DNA of 43,880 nt from contig CANLCB010000007.1 of the NCBI GenBank assembly GCA_947488865.1, positions 1 through 43,880 of the forward strand, given 5' to 3'. Made by a program: the position numbers and the translations under genes. Source of the stretch: Deltaproteobacteria bacterium. Its GTDB lineage: Bacteria; Bdellovibrionota_C; UBA2361; OMII01. The notes under the pieces were generated by a model. That model did no database searches. It had not been told where the DNA came from and saw nothing but the letters and a program-made list of their open reading frames with translations. Position 1 is the stretch's first letter. Every line of letters begins with the position of its first letter. Of the stretch, positions 9,913 to 18,793 are shown one piece after another.

Positions 9913-11166
9913 ATGAAGCGCTCCAGTGACATCTTTCCTACTCTCTTTCTGGTCTACGCACTGTGCACTCTGCCGATAATATTTTCGGTCGCCGACCAAC
10001 CCCTCAACCGATTTGGGTATCTCCCAATCGCGCCTACGGCGTTCACACTTATCGCGCTTTCCCCCTTCGTCGTCGGTGCCTTGATGTCAGATCTTAAGGC
10101 GCGCCACGCTCAAAAAACGATCCTTCCAGCTCGTGCGAATTACCTCCCACTACTCGCGTTTCTCTTTCTTGTCGCAACCTCACTCGTTGGAGCTATGCTA
10201 CCAACCGCCTACTGGGAAGAGGGAGGGAAGTGGATTTTTCTGATCACCTACGGGTTCATCGTGGTCGTATGCGCGAGCTACGCCCCCTTGAGCGGACTCA
10301 CACTGTCCGGAACCCAAACCATCGGGCTACTCTCACTCGCTCTCGTCGCGGGCTCTCTCTATCACGACTTTCATGCACCGGGGACCTACGCCGCTCTGGG
10401 AGAGCGCCCCTCGGGGTTCTCTGGAAACGCGAACTACTCCGCTCTCATCTCTGTGATGACCGCCGCGTCATCCCTTGACTACTCGTCGCGTCGGAAGGGG
10501 TTGTTCAACCTCTCCATATTTGCTCTTGCCGCATACATCGTCATCGGCACCATGTCTCGAAGTGGAGCTTTAGAGCTCGCGACACTCTTCGGAGCGTTCA
10601 CCTATTTCCGGCTCCGCGACACCTCTAATCTTCATCGCGAGCTGCAGAGAATTGGAATATCAACCTGCATTCTCGTGGGCATCGGAGTAGGAACGATTTT
10701 CTATCTGGCCAACTCAACCCCCGCGGGAGGAGAGCAATCTCGCCTCTACCGGCTCACTCACTCCAAGCAGGTAGATGACGGCTCTACGGCAAGTCGCCTC
10801 TTCGCCGTGCAGGAATGTTTACGACGAATTAACGACTCTCCGATCCTTGGACATGGCACGGGCTACGCCCGAACGCTCCCAGAGCTTCCCCACAATCTCT
10901 ACCTCCAACAGTGGGTGAATAACGGACTCCCAGGATTCCTCGGCTACATCACATTTCTCGGACTCTCTTTGTACCTGTTTTCGATTCGCCGATTCCGGCC
11001 AGGTCAGGCATTCATTCTGGTAGCTCTGATAGGGAGTGGGTTTAGCCACAATGTTCTGGACCAGCGAACGTTCCTCGTATTGTACGGGATCCTTCTTACG
11101 CTCTCGCTTACTTACTATAGACCGGCCATAGCGAGGTATTCGCGCGCCGCTTCAGCCGCGCCGTAA
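9913..11166 (+). CDS. O-antigen ligase/polymerase-like membrane protein (Wzy/WaaL)
   Basis: Polytopic; RPSGFSGNANYSA, central GTMSRSGALELA, loop ILGHGTGYARTLPELPHNLYLQQWVNNGLPGF. Start taken at the internal Met (9913) of ORF 9847..11166. Confidence 0.85.
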   Translation: MKRSSDIFPTLFLVYALCTLPIIFSVADQPLNRFGYLPIAPTAFTLIALSPFVVGALMSDLKARHAQKTILPARANYLPLLAFLFLVATSLVGAMLPTAYWEEGGKWIFLITYGFIVVVCASYAPLSGLTLSGTQTIGLLSLALVAGSLYHDFHAPGTYAALGERPSGFSGNANYSALISVMTAASSLDYSSRRKGLFNLSIFALAAYIVIGTMSRSGALELATLFGAFTYFRLRDTSNLHRELQRIGISTCILVGIGVGTIFYLANSTPAGGEQSRLYRLTHSKQVDDGSTASRLFAVQECLRRINDSPILGHGTGYARTLPELPHNLYLQQWVNNGLPGFLGYITFLGLSLYLFSIRRFRPGQAFILVALIGSGFSHNVLDQRTFLVLYGILLTLSLTYYRPAIARYSRAASAAP

Positions 11167-12227
11167 CGCGCGAGCGCATAGCGGCTCGCTTCTTCACCTC
11201 GAGGCTCGTGGAGAGTTTCATGCATGGCCTTCGCGAGCGCGACCTCATCACCAACAGGCACCAATCGTCCGTACTTTCCGTTACACAAGATCTCTGATGG
11301 ACCCGTTTTGCAATCGGTTGAAACAATTGGAGCGCCCAACGCCATCGCCTGAACGATGACATTCGGCAGTCCCTCATACTCAGAGGCGAGCACAAAGAGG
11401 TCTGCCCGTTTCATGAAAGCGAAAGGGTTGCGCTTGAACCCAAGAAAAGCGACGTCTCTACCCAACCCTAGTCGCTCGACCTCCTGTAACAACTGATGCC
11501 GACGACTTCCATCACCCAAGACGACCAGGCGAGCGTCTACGCGCGCTCTCAATCTTTTAAAAGATTTGAGCAACACACTGAATCCCTTATGCCCCTCTAA
11601 CCGTCCCGCGCTTAGCACTACAGGCTTCTCTTTATGCGCGAACCATGGATGATCGACCGACTCCTCCGCCTGCGTGAGCACCTCTTCTGAAATGACAGGC
11701 GTTGGGATTACCTGTACCTTCTCGCTTAAAGTGTGGTCCATCGCCGATAGCTCCTCAGCGACCCCTTCAGAAACCGCGATAATTCCCTGGCTCATCCGAT
11801 ACGCGAAAGGCGCAGCCTTATAGGTCACCCATCGAAAGAGGGTATTCTTGGGACTTGAGACTGGCGCGTTCGATTCGCGAATGATTACCCGAGTTTGAAC
11901 TTTTGCCATACGGGCCGCGAGCGCGGCTACCACATTCGCGTTCATAATGGTCGAGTAGAGTGCTCTAGGCTGATGTTCCTTAAGATAGCGGACAAGCCGC
12001 GGCAGGGCGGCCATCGTTTTAGGACGATCAAGATCCACTACCCGCACGCCGTCTGGAACAAATTCTCGCAAGAATCCTTCAAATTTTGTGACCACAAGGT
12101 CCACCCGGTACCCTTTGCGAACGAGCTCTCCAGCAAACACTATCATCGCTCTCTCAGCCCCTCCGCCATGAACACTTGGAATAAAAATAGCTATCAAGGG
12201 CGCACTGCCCTGTACCACGTCGGTCAC
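11115..12227 (-). CDS. Glycosyltransferase family 4
   Basis: IFIPSVHGGGAERAMIVFAGELVRKGYRV, LSAGRLEGHKGFSVLLKSF, LASEYEGLPNVIVQAMALGAPIVSTDCKTGPSEIL. Confidence 0.92.
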   Translation of the reverse strand: MTDVVQGSAPLIAIFIPSVHGGGAERAMIVFAGELVRKGYRVDLVVTKFEGFLREFVPDGVRVVDLDRPKTMAALPRLVRYLKEHQPRALYSTIMNANVVAALAARMAKVQTRVIIRESNAPVSSPKNTLFRWVTYKAAPFAYRMSQGIIAVSEGVAEELSAMDHTLSEKVQVIPTPVISEEVLTQAEESVDHPWFAHKEKPVVLSAGRLEGHKGFSVLLKSFKRLRARVDARLVVLGDGSRRHQLLQEVERLGLGRDVAFLGFKRNPFAFMKRADLFVLASEYEGLPNVIVQAMALGAPIVSTDCKTGPSEILCNGKYGRLVPVGDEVALAKAMHETLHEPRGEEASRYALARYGAAEAAREYLAMAGL

Positions 12228-12257
12228 TGTTTCCTCCTTACCTTACTCTATTAAGAA

Positions 12258-13190
12258 CTAGCGCTTTGACTTCCTAAACCACTCAACCGTTCGCTCTATC
12301 CCCTCGGAGAGTTGAACTTTCGGATTCCATTCGAGCCGCTGGCGGGCACGTTCATTGTCGATACAGCTGCGCATCTGCTCTCCGCCCTTAGCCGGGGCGT
12401 GCTCGACCGGAGCGTCTGGCGCGATACCTTTTCGAATCATGCCAGCGATTTCAAGAATAGGAGTCTCCCGACCAGTTCCAATATTGAAGATGCCGCGCGC
12501 CCGTGAATCAACCGCCCTTCCTACAGCTTCCGCGACATCTTCCACATAAACAAAATCGCGTGTCTGCTCGCCGGTTCCATTGATGGTGATTCCTCGCTTG
12601 GCGAGAAGATGTTGCGCAAAGATCGCAACCACCCCGGCCTCACCGTGGGGATTTTGACGCGGTCCGTAGACATTTGAGAGGCGCAGCGAAGTACTCGTCA
12701 CTCCCCACGCCTTGTTCCAAAAATCCAGATACTCCTCACCAACTCGCTTCGAGAGACCATACACGCTCTCTGGATTAATGGGATGATCCTCGTTGGCTGG
12801 GAACGCTACCTGCTCTCCGTATATCGCTCCCCCTGACGATAAGAACACAACATGGGCGCCCCGCTGCTCGCGTAGAGCCGAGAGCATATTAACGAGCCCA
12901 GTGACGTTAATATCGGTATCGACCTGCGGTTGCTCCATACTCGCACGGACAGAGATCTGAGCGGCGGCATGAACCAGAATTTGCGGGGAGAGCCTCTCTA
13001 GGAGATCGCACGCTGAGGCGGAGCGAATATCAACCTTGTGAAAGACCACTTGAGGCACATGTTCAAGGTTCTCCCGACTCCCACTTGAGAGGTCATCCAG
13101 TACATAAACATCGTGCTTGCGCGCTAACAACGCGTCCACGATATGAGACCCGATGAAACCGGCTCCGCCAGTCACCACAATTCGCGCCAT
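12258..13190 (-). CDS. NAD-dependent epimerase (UDP-glucose 4-epimerase-like), tandem paralog A
   Basis: MARIVVTGGAGFIGSHIVDALLARKHDVYVLDDLSSGS; SSGGAIYGE, YGLSKRVGEEY, SLRLSNVYGPRQNP. Start chosen by alignment to the neighbouring paralog. Confidence 0.93.
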   Translation of the reverse strand: MARIVVTGGAGFIGSHIVDALLARKHDVYVLDDLSSGSRENLEHVPQVVFHKVDIRSASACDLLERLSPQILVHAAAQISVRASMEQPQVDTDINVTGLVNMLSALREQRGAHVVFLSSGGAIYGEQVAFPANEDHPINPESVYGLSKRVGEEYLDFWNKAWGVTSTSLRLSNVYGPRQNPHGEAGVVAIFAQHLLAKRGITINGTGEQTRDFVYVEDVAEAVGRAVDSRARGIFNIGTGRETPILEIAGMIRKGIAPDAPVEHAPAKGGEQMRSCIDNERARQRLEWNPKVQLSEGIERTVEWFRKSKR

Positions 13191-13326
13191 ACGCCCTCCC
13201 TTGGTCATGAAGTATGCCCAAGAGACGAAACGAACTCTCAAGCGCGCCCATCGTGACACGATAAATAGTTCCGAGCATTGAACTCGGTCACCCGCTGAGA
13301 GGGTTCATAATGAGATTGCTAAGCTT

Positions 13327-14259
13327 TTAACGAGCTGTCGACTTGTACCACGCCACGGTCCGCTCAAGACCCGCCGCGAAATCAACTTGTGGAGTCCATG
13401 AGAGCTTTCCTCGCGCCGCACCGTTATCGATACAGCTACGCATCTGCTCTCCGGCCTTCGCCTCACCATACGAGATAGAAGCTTTAGGAGCGGTCAAATC
13501 GCGAAGACGCTCAGCCAAGTGCGCGATAGTGGTCTCTTTCGATGTACCGATGTTGAACTGACCAAGCGCACGGGTATCAACCGATCGCCCCACAGCCTCG
13601 GCGACATCCTCGACGTAGACGAAATCGCGAGTCTGTTTTCCACTTCCATTAACCGTAATGTCTTTGCCCGCGAGAAGTCGCTCACAGAAAATCGCGACAA
13701 CTCCAGCCTCTCCATGAGGATTCTGTCGTGGACCGTATACGTTTGAGAGACGCAACGAGGTACTCGTTACCCCCCAAGTCCTGCTCCAGAACTCTAAATA
13801 CTCCTCACCCACCCGCTTCGAGAGACCATACACGCTCTCAGGGTTGATGGGATGATCTTCCTTCGCTGGAAATGCTACCTGCTCCCCATAAACAGCTCCG
13901 CCAGATGAGAGGAATACGACGTGAGCCCCTCGGCCATGGCGCAATGCCGCCAAAATGTTCACAAGCCCCGTCACGTTGAGGTCGGTATCAAGGGCAGGCT
14001 GGTCCATACTCGTCCGAACCGATACCTGAGCTGCCGCATGCACCACAAACTCAGGGGCTAGCCGCTCAACAAGAGCGCACGCTTCTGGGGATCGTATGTC
14101 CACTACATGAAGCTGTACCCCTTGCGTGTGGGCCAAGTTCGCTTTTGATCCACTGGACAGATCGTCGACAACGTGAACCTCGTGACCACGAGCTACTAAC
14201 ACATCCACAATGTGCGAGCCGATGAATCCTGCGCCCCCTGTAACAACGATTCGTGCCAT
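13327..14259 (-). CDS. NAD-dependent epimerase (UDP-glucose 4-epimerase-like), tandem paralog B
   Basis: MARIVVTGGAGFIGSHIVDVLVARGHEVHVVDDLSSGS; very similar along its length to 12258..13190. Confidence 0.93.
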   Translation of the reverse strand: MARIVVTGGAGFIGSHIVDVLVARGHEVHVVDDLSSGSKANLAHTQGVQLHVVDIRSPEACALVERLAPEFVVHAAAQVSVRTSMDQPALDTDLNVTGLVNILAALRHGRGAHVVFLSSGGAVYGEQVAFPAKEDHPINPESVYGLSKRVGEEYLEFWSRTWGVTSTSLRLSNVYGPRQNPHGEAGVVAIFCERLLAGKDITVNGSGKQTRDFVYVEDVAEAVGRSVDTRALGQFNIGTSKETTIAHLAERLRDLTAPKASISYGEAKAGEQMRSCIDNGAARGKLSWTPQVDFAAGLERTVAWYKSTAR

Positions 14260-14367
14260 AATTTTCTGGATCCTTTTCCTCGTATACCACAAGCGAAACG
14301 CACCGCTCGCAGCGGCCTCTACCGTAACCGATTAGGAGATATGGAGAAAGAAGAAGAAAAGTAAGAA

Positions 14368-14441
14368 TGCGCCCTGAGGGATTCGAACCCCCGACCCTCT
14401 GGTTCGAAGCCAGATGCTCTATCCAGCTGAGCTAAAGGCGC
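14368..14441 (-). tRNA. tRNA-Arg (anticodon TCG)
   Basis: Reverse complement GCGCCTTTAGCTCAGCTGGATAGAGCATCTGGCTTCGAACCAGAGGGTCGGGGGTTCGAATCCCTCAGGGCGCA folds as a cloverleaf: acceptor GCGCCTT/AGGGCGC, anticodon loop CTTCGAA, T-arm GGTTCGAATCC. Confidence 0.97.
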
Positions 14442-14605
14442 ATAACGGGAATAGACTGAGGAGGCTACACCAACATTATCCCCCTCGTAAAGTCTCTCGC
14501 CCTCTAAAAGTCACTCCCACCCTCAGGGATAAGTCCCTGTTACGATACCCAAAAGAAGGTTTTTCCCCTTGTCCTACTCCTCATGCGGGTTAATCTTCCT
14601 CACGT

Positions 14606-17227
14606 ATGCTCAGCAGACTCGTAAAAGCCGCCCTTTCGCTTCGTTACAAAGTCACCATCGAGGGCCTCACGTCCATCTCGAGCCCTCGCGGTGTCCTCAT
14701 CATTCCCAATCACCCTGCAGAGATAGATCCAGTGATTGTCTCAACACATCTCTGGGATCTTCTCCATCCACAACCGGTAGTTCTCGAGACAATGTACAAT
14801 CTGCCAGCGCTCAATCCCATGATGCGCGCTATCAAAGCGATACCGATGCCAGACATGGAGTTCGACTCGGGCCCATACAAACGCAAGAGAATCTCGGCGG
14901 CTCTCGACGATGTGGTTAACCGCCTGCGCAACGGCGAAAACATACTGATCTACCCCTCTGGACGTCTCTCCGTCACAGGGGAAGAGCGCCTCGGAGCCGC
15001 TTCAGGCATATACTCAATTCTGCGAGAATATCCCGACGTCCCGATCCTCATGGTACGAACGAGAGGGCTCTTCGGCAGCATCTTCTCGAAAGCGTTAACG
15101 GGCGGCGAGACTCCGCCAGTCGTAGACACTCTGCTAAAGGGCGTCAAAACTCTTCTGCAGAACCTGATCTTCTTTACTCCTCGTCGTCCTGTGCAGATCC
15201 ACCTCTCCTTTAATCCGAGCGATCTACCGCGGGCCGCCGATCCCCGAACCCTAAACAGATACCTTGAGCGTTTCTACAACGACTCCACCCCTGAAAAAGC
15301 GAAATTAATACCGTACCACTTTTGGAGCTCTACCGTGCCAGCGCTCCCAGAGAAGCCAGAAAGCTCGCGCTCTTCTCAGGAAATCCCAGAACACGTGCGA
15401 ACAAAAGTTCTTAATCACATTGCTCGAATCGCGAGCGTTGACGCGCATGACCTAACCCCAGAAACCCTACTTGGGGATCAGCTCGGGCTCGACTCTCTTA
15501 CTACAGCCGAATTACTGATCTGGCTCGATCGAGAGTTCGAGGTCAACGACATCGAACTTGGGGAGCTTTCTACCGTTGGAGCGCTCCTGCAAGCCGCTAT
15601 CGGTCAGCTCAGCTCACAGGTCGCTCGGCACGACTTCGAGGTCCCTGAGCGGTGGGTATCAACAGTGCCTTCTCGCCCCGTCCCTACATTAAGTCCGGCA
15701 AAAACACTCGGCGAGGCGTTCCTTGATGTGTGCGACATAATGGGAACTCTTCCCGCCATCGGCGATGAGCGCTCAGGCGTTCTCTCATGGGCAGATGTGA
15801 AGATGAGAACACTCTTACTCGCCCGTAAATTTGAGAAGCTACAGGGGTCCCATATCGGCCTCATTTTTCCGGCCTCTGTTGCTGGCTCTCTCACCGCGAT
15901 GGCTGCCATTCTGGCGGGCAAAATCCCCGTCTTCCTCAATTGGACAGCCGGAAAGAGAGCTCTCGTTCACGCGTGCGAATCGACACACCTCACCACAATC
16001 GTTACGGCGCAATCCTTCCTCGACATCGTCCCCACAGATCTTGAATACCTGGAGTCCAAATTTCTCCTTCTGGAGAATCTTCGACGCGAAATAACGCTTG
16101 TTGATAAATTCGTCGCCAAGAGATTAGCTCAGCGGTCCGCTGGTCGAGTATCGCGGTACTTCTCTTTAGATGAACGATCTCCGCGAAACCCAGCGGTAGT
16201 ACTCTTCACAAGCGGCTCCGAAGCTCTGCCCAAGGGAGTGGCCCTGACACACGAGAACCTCCTTTCAAACATCACCGGCATCATGGAGGCATTTCCTCTC
16301 ACCCGTAACGATGCGCTTCTCGGCTTTCTCCCCACCTTCCACTCGTTCGGATTGACGGTATGCACCCTACTACCTCTGGTCACAGGCCTCCGTGTTGCGT
16401 ACCATCCGAATCCTAATGAAAGCAGAAAGATCGCTCGGTCAGTTCATAAGTGGGGATCCACAATCATGGCCGGCACCCCAACGTTTCTGCGCTCTATTAT
16501 CGCCGCCGGCGGACCAGAACAGCTCTCATCACTGAGAACTCTCATCTCAGGCGCTGAGCGCGCCCCTCAGGAGCTCTTCGACGCCGCAAGCCGCGTCAAC
16601 CCAGAGATAACCGTACTCGAAGGATATGGGATTACAGAGTGCGCTCCCGTGGTGAGCCTTACACGCCCAGGAGAACCGCGAGTCGGTGTAGGAAAACCTC
16701 TCTCAGGGACCGAGATCGTAATCGTTCATCCAGAAACACTTGAGCTCCTACCTGATGGAACCGATGGCCTGATCCTAATCAGTAGCCCCAGCGTATTCCC
16801 TGGATATCTCGACCCCTCGATAAATCCGTTCGTTGAAGTACTAGGCAAGCGGTACTACAACTCCGGAGACATGGGGCGATTGGATCGGGGCTCACTCGTT
16901 ATCACTGGGCGCCTCAAGCGCTTCATCAAGATCGCGGGAGAGATGGTGAGCCTCACAGCCGTCGAAGAGGCGCTTCAAAAGCATATTCAATCACCCGACG
17001 GAGCGCCGGCAGTCGCCGTCCTCTCAAAAGGAAGCGAAGGCGACTCTCGACCACTTCTCATCCTCTTTACTTCTGAATCAGTCACGCTCGAGGCGGCGAA
17101 CAAAATCCTACGAGAGGCGGGCTTCCCCTATCTCGTATCGCTTGCGGATATTAAAAAGATTACGCCTCTACCCCTTCTGGGAAGCGGAAAGACAGACTAC
17201 CAAGAGCTTAAGAGCCATCTCACCTAG
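14606..17227 (+). CDS. Fused glycerophospholipid acyltransferase (PlsC-like) - acyl carrier protein - AMP-dependent acyl ligase
   Basis: N-terminal NHPAEID (HX4D) and IYPSGRLS; central ACP-like LLGDQLGLDSLTTAELLIWLDREF (DSL Ppant site); C-terminal adenylate-forming VVLFTSGSEALPKGVALTHENL, GYGITECAPVVS, YYNSGDMGRLDRG. Confidence 0.9.
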   Translation: MLSRLVKAALSLRYKVTIEGLTSISSPRGVLIIPNHPAEIDPVIVSTHLWDLLHPQPVVLETMYNLPALNPMMRAIKAIPMPDMEFDSGPYKRKRISAALDDVVNRLRNGENILIYPSGRLSVTGEERLGAASGIYSILREYPDVPILMVRTRGLFGSIFSKALTGGETPPVVDTLLKGVKTLLQNLIFFTPRRPVQIHLSFNPSDLPRAADPRTLNRYLERFYNDSTPEKAKLIPYHFWSSTVPALPEKPESSRSSQEIPEHVRTKVLNHIARIASVDAHDLTPETLLGDQLGLDSLTTAELLIWLDREFEVNDIELGELSTVGALLQAAIGQLSSQVARHDFEVPERWVSTVPSRPVPTLSPAKTLGEAFLDVCDIMGTLPAIGDERSGVLSWADVKMRTLLLARKFEKLQGSHIGLIFPASVAGSLTAMAAILAGKIPVFLNWTAGKRALVHACESTHLTTIVTAQSFLDIVPTDLEYLESKFLLLENLRREITLVDKFVAKRLAQRSAGRVSRYFSLDERSPRNPAVVLFTSGSEALPKGVALTHENLLSNITGIMEAFPLTRNDALLGFLPTFHSFGLTVCTLLPLVTGLRVAYHPNPNESRKIARSVHKWGSTIMAGTPTFLRSIIAAGGPEQLSSLRTLISGAERAPQELFDAASRVNPEITVLEGYGITECAPVVSLTRPGEPRVGVGKPLSGTEIVIVHPETLELLPDGTDGLILISSPSVFPGYLDPSINPFVEVLGKRYYNSGDMGRLDRGSLVITGRLKRFIKIAGEMVSLTAVEEALQKHIQSPDGAPAVAVLSKGSEGDSRPLLILFTSESVTLEAANKILREAGFPYLVSLADIKKITPLPLLGSGKTDYQELKSHLT

Positions 17228-17242
17228 CGCCTCAGACGCTCA

Positions 17243-18568
17243 CTACTCTCCTAGCGAATCTACAGCCGCCAGGAACGGATCTAAATACCGAGCTTGAAAC
17301 GAGAGCTGAAACGGTCGAGATGTCCCGGCCTTCATATCATGAACCCACAAAGTGTTATGCGGGATAAGCGGGATTCCGAGCTCCAGTAGCTTATCGTAGA
17401 GGACATCCTCACGAGGACCTTTTAAGACGGTGTAACAGCAGCCACTCTCGTCGGGGACGTATTGAGAATCCTTCAACACCTTCTCAAGAATGTCATTGGG
17501 GTCGCGCCCCCGATCTTTTGACAGCTCCATCTGCATGAGCGTTCCAGTGTCTTTGCGTCGAGTCAGTATCTCTTCAACGTCAGCCAACACCTCCCTTGGA
17601 TCCTCGCTAGCCGACAATCGCCGCTCAAAGTCGATCGCCTCATCGTACGCGAGCTTAGTCGAGGCGCGATCACTACCCTTTTCAAGAACGAGCCGAGCTC
17701 GAGCGTCTTCAGCGTAGAGCTTTCCTATAAGCCGACGAATAACTTCGTCGCACTCACTTCGCGGAAATTGGAGCAATTCAAAGACCCCCGGCGATAGCTC
17801 AGTGCATGAGCGCCACATGGCGCGCGCGATCTCTAACGACTCTTGGTAGCGCGTCATCAGCGGAACAAGCTGCGACGGGAGCTCTACGCCATTCCCCCAC
17901 TCAGTTATCAGCGATGTCACCGCCTCGATCGGGCGCGGCGGCGGGTCCTTCTCAGCCCCTCGCAACCACGGAAACGAGAGCGCCTGGATAGTTTCAAGAG
18001 CCTCAGACACCGACGAGAACAGCGGGTCCGTTACCGGACGCCCTTGCAAATCCGTCAACGCCATCCGTACGAGCCGCTGAACCCAGGGATCAGAGCACCC
18101 ACTGAGAGCATGCTGCACCTGCGAAAAGACCTTTACGTCTGGATCCGTTCGCTCCCCAAGTTTCACATCATCATCAACGAGAGATGGGAAGGCCTCTAGA
18201 GTCGCCCCCTCCAACGCGTACGCGCCAAGCATCACCGCCATCTGGCGCTTGTAAAGCGTGGCGTCTGTAAGTAACAACGCGTGACTACCTGGGCGAATAC
18301 CCCCCATAAACGAGTTCTCTCCGAACCCTTGCAAGGAGTTCAGGAACCCAACCTCATTCATGACCTTCAATTCAGGCGCGTTGCCCCGCTCGAGCAATAT
18401 CGTACGAAACACAGCGGCGGAGGTCACTACAGATGGTAGATTATCAACAAGCGAACCCCGCCCCAGAAGAACAAGAAGGGTATCAACTCGACCCAGCTCA
18501 AGCGGCGCCACCGGCCCACACAGCGCCTCAAATCGCAGATGAGTCGGATGGTGATACCCTCGCTCCAT
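17243..18568 (-). CDS. Hypothetical protein, no family recognised
   Basis: 441-aa ORF filling the gap between the acyltransferase fusion and the guaA-proximal ORF; no familiar motifs. Confidence 0.75.
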   Translation of the reverse strand: MERGYHHPTHLRFEALCGPVAPLELGRVDTLLVLLGRGSLVDNLPSVVTSAAVFRTILLERGNAPELKVMNEVGFLNSLQGFGENSFMGGIRPGSHALLLTDATLYKRQMAVMLGAYALEGATLEAFPSLVDDDVKLGERTDPDVKVFSQVQHALSGCSDPWVQRLVRMALTDLQGRPVTDPLFSSVSEALETIQALSFPWLRGAEKDPPPRPIEAVTSLITEWGNGVELPSQLVPLMTRYQESLEIARAMWRSCTELSPGVFELLQFPRSECDEVIRRLIGKLYAEDARARLVLEKGSDRASTKLAYDEAIDFERRLSASEDPREVLADVEEILTRRKDTGTLMQMELSKDRGRDPNDILEKVLKDSQYVPDESGCCYTVLKGPREDVLYDKLLELGIPLIPHNTLWVHDMKAGTSRPFQLSFQARYLDPFLAAVDSLGE

Positions 18569-18574
18569 CAGAGC

Positions 18575-18781
18575 CTATTGCCTCTTTTTAAGATGATCCG
18601 CTACCAATGCGCGCGCTTTCTCAAGCAGAGAAGTCTCACCGAAGCCAAACTCCGCGACGGAGATCTCTTCCCCGTCAACATCAATTCGCACTTCGAGACC
18701 CTCTCGAAACGGCCTTCTGATGAAGACCGCCTCAAACTCTCGACCATCGACCTCAAAGGTTTTCGTCCAAACCTCTTCCAT
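18575..18781 (-). CDS. Small hypothetical protein (68 aa)
   Basis: ATG 12 nt after the guaA stop, TGA just before the 441-aa ORF, same strand; MEEVWTKTFEVDGREFEAVFIRRPFREGLEVRIDVDGEEISVAEFGFGE... reads as a plausible beta-rich small protein. Confidence 0.6.
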   Translation of the reverse strand: MEEVWTKTFEVDGREFEAVFIRRPFREGLEVRIDVDGEEISVAEFGFGETSLLEKARALVADHLKKRQ

Positions 18782-18793
18782 CGATCAAAGCTC

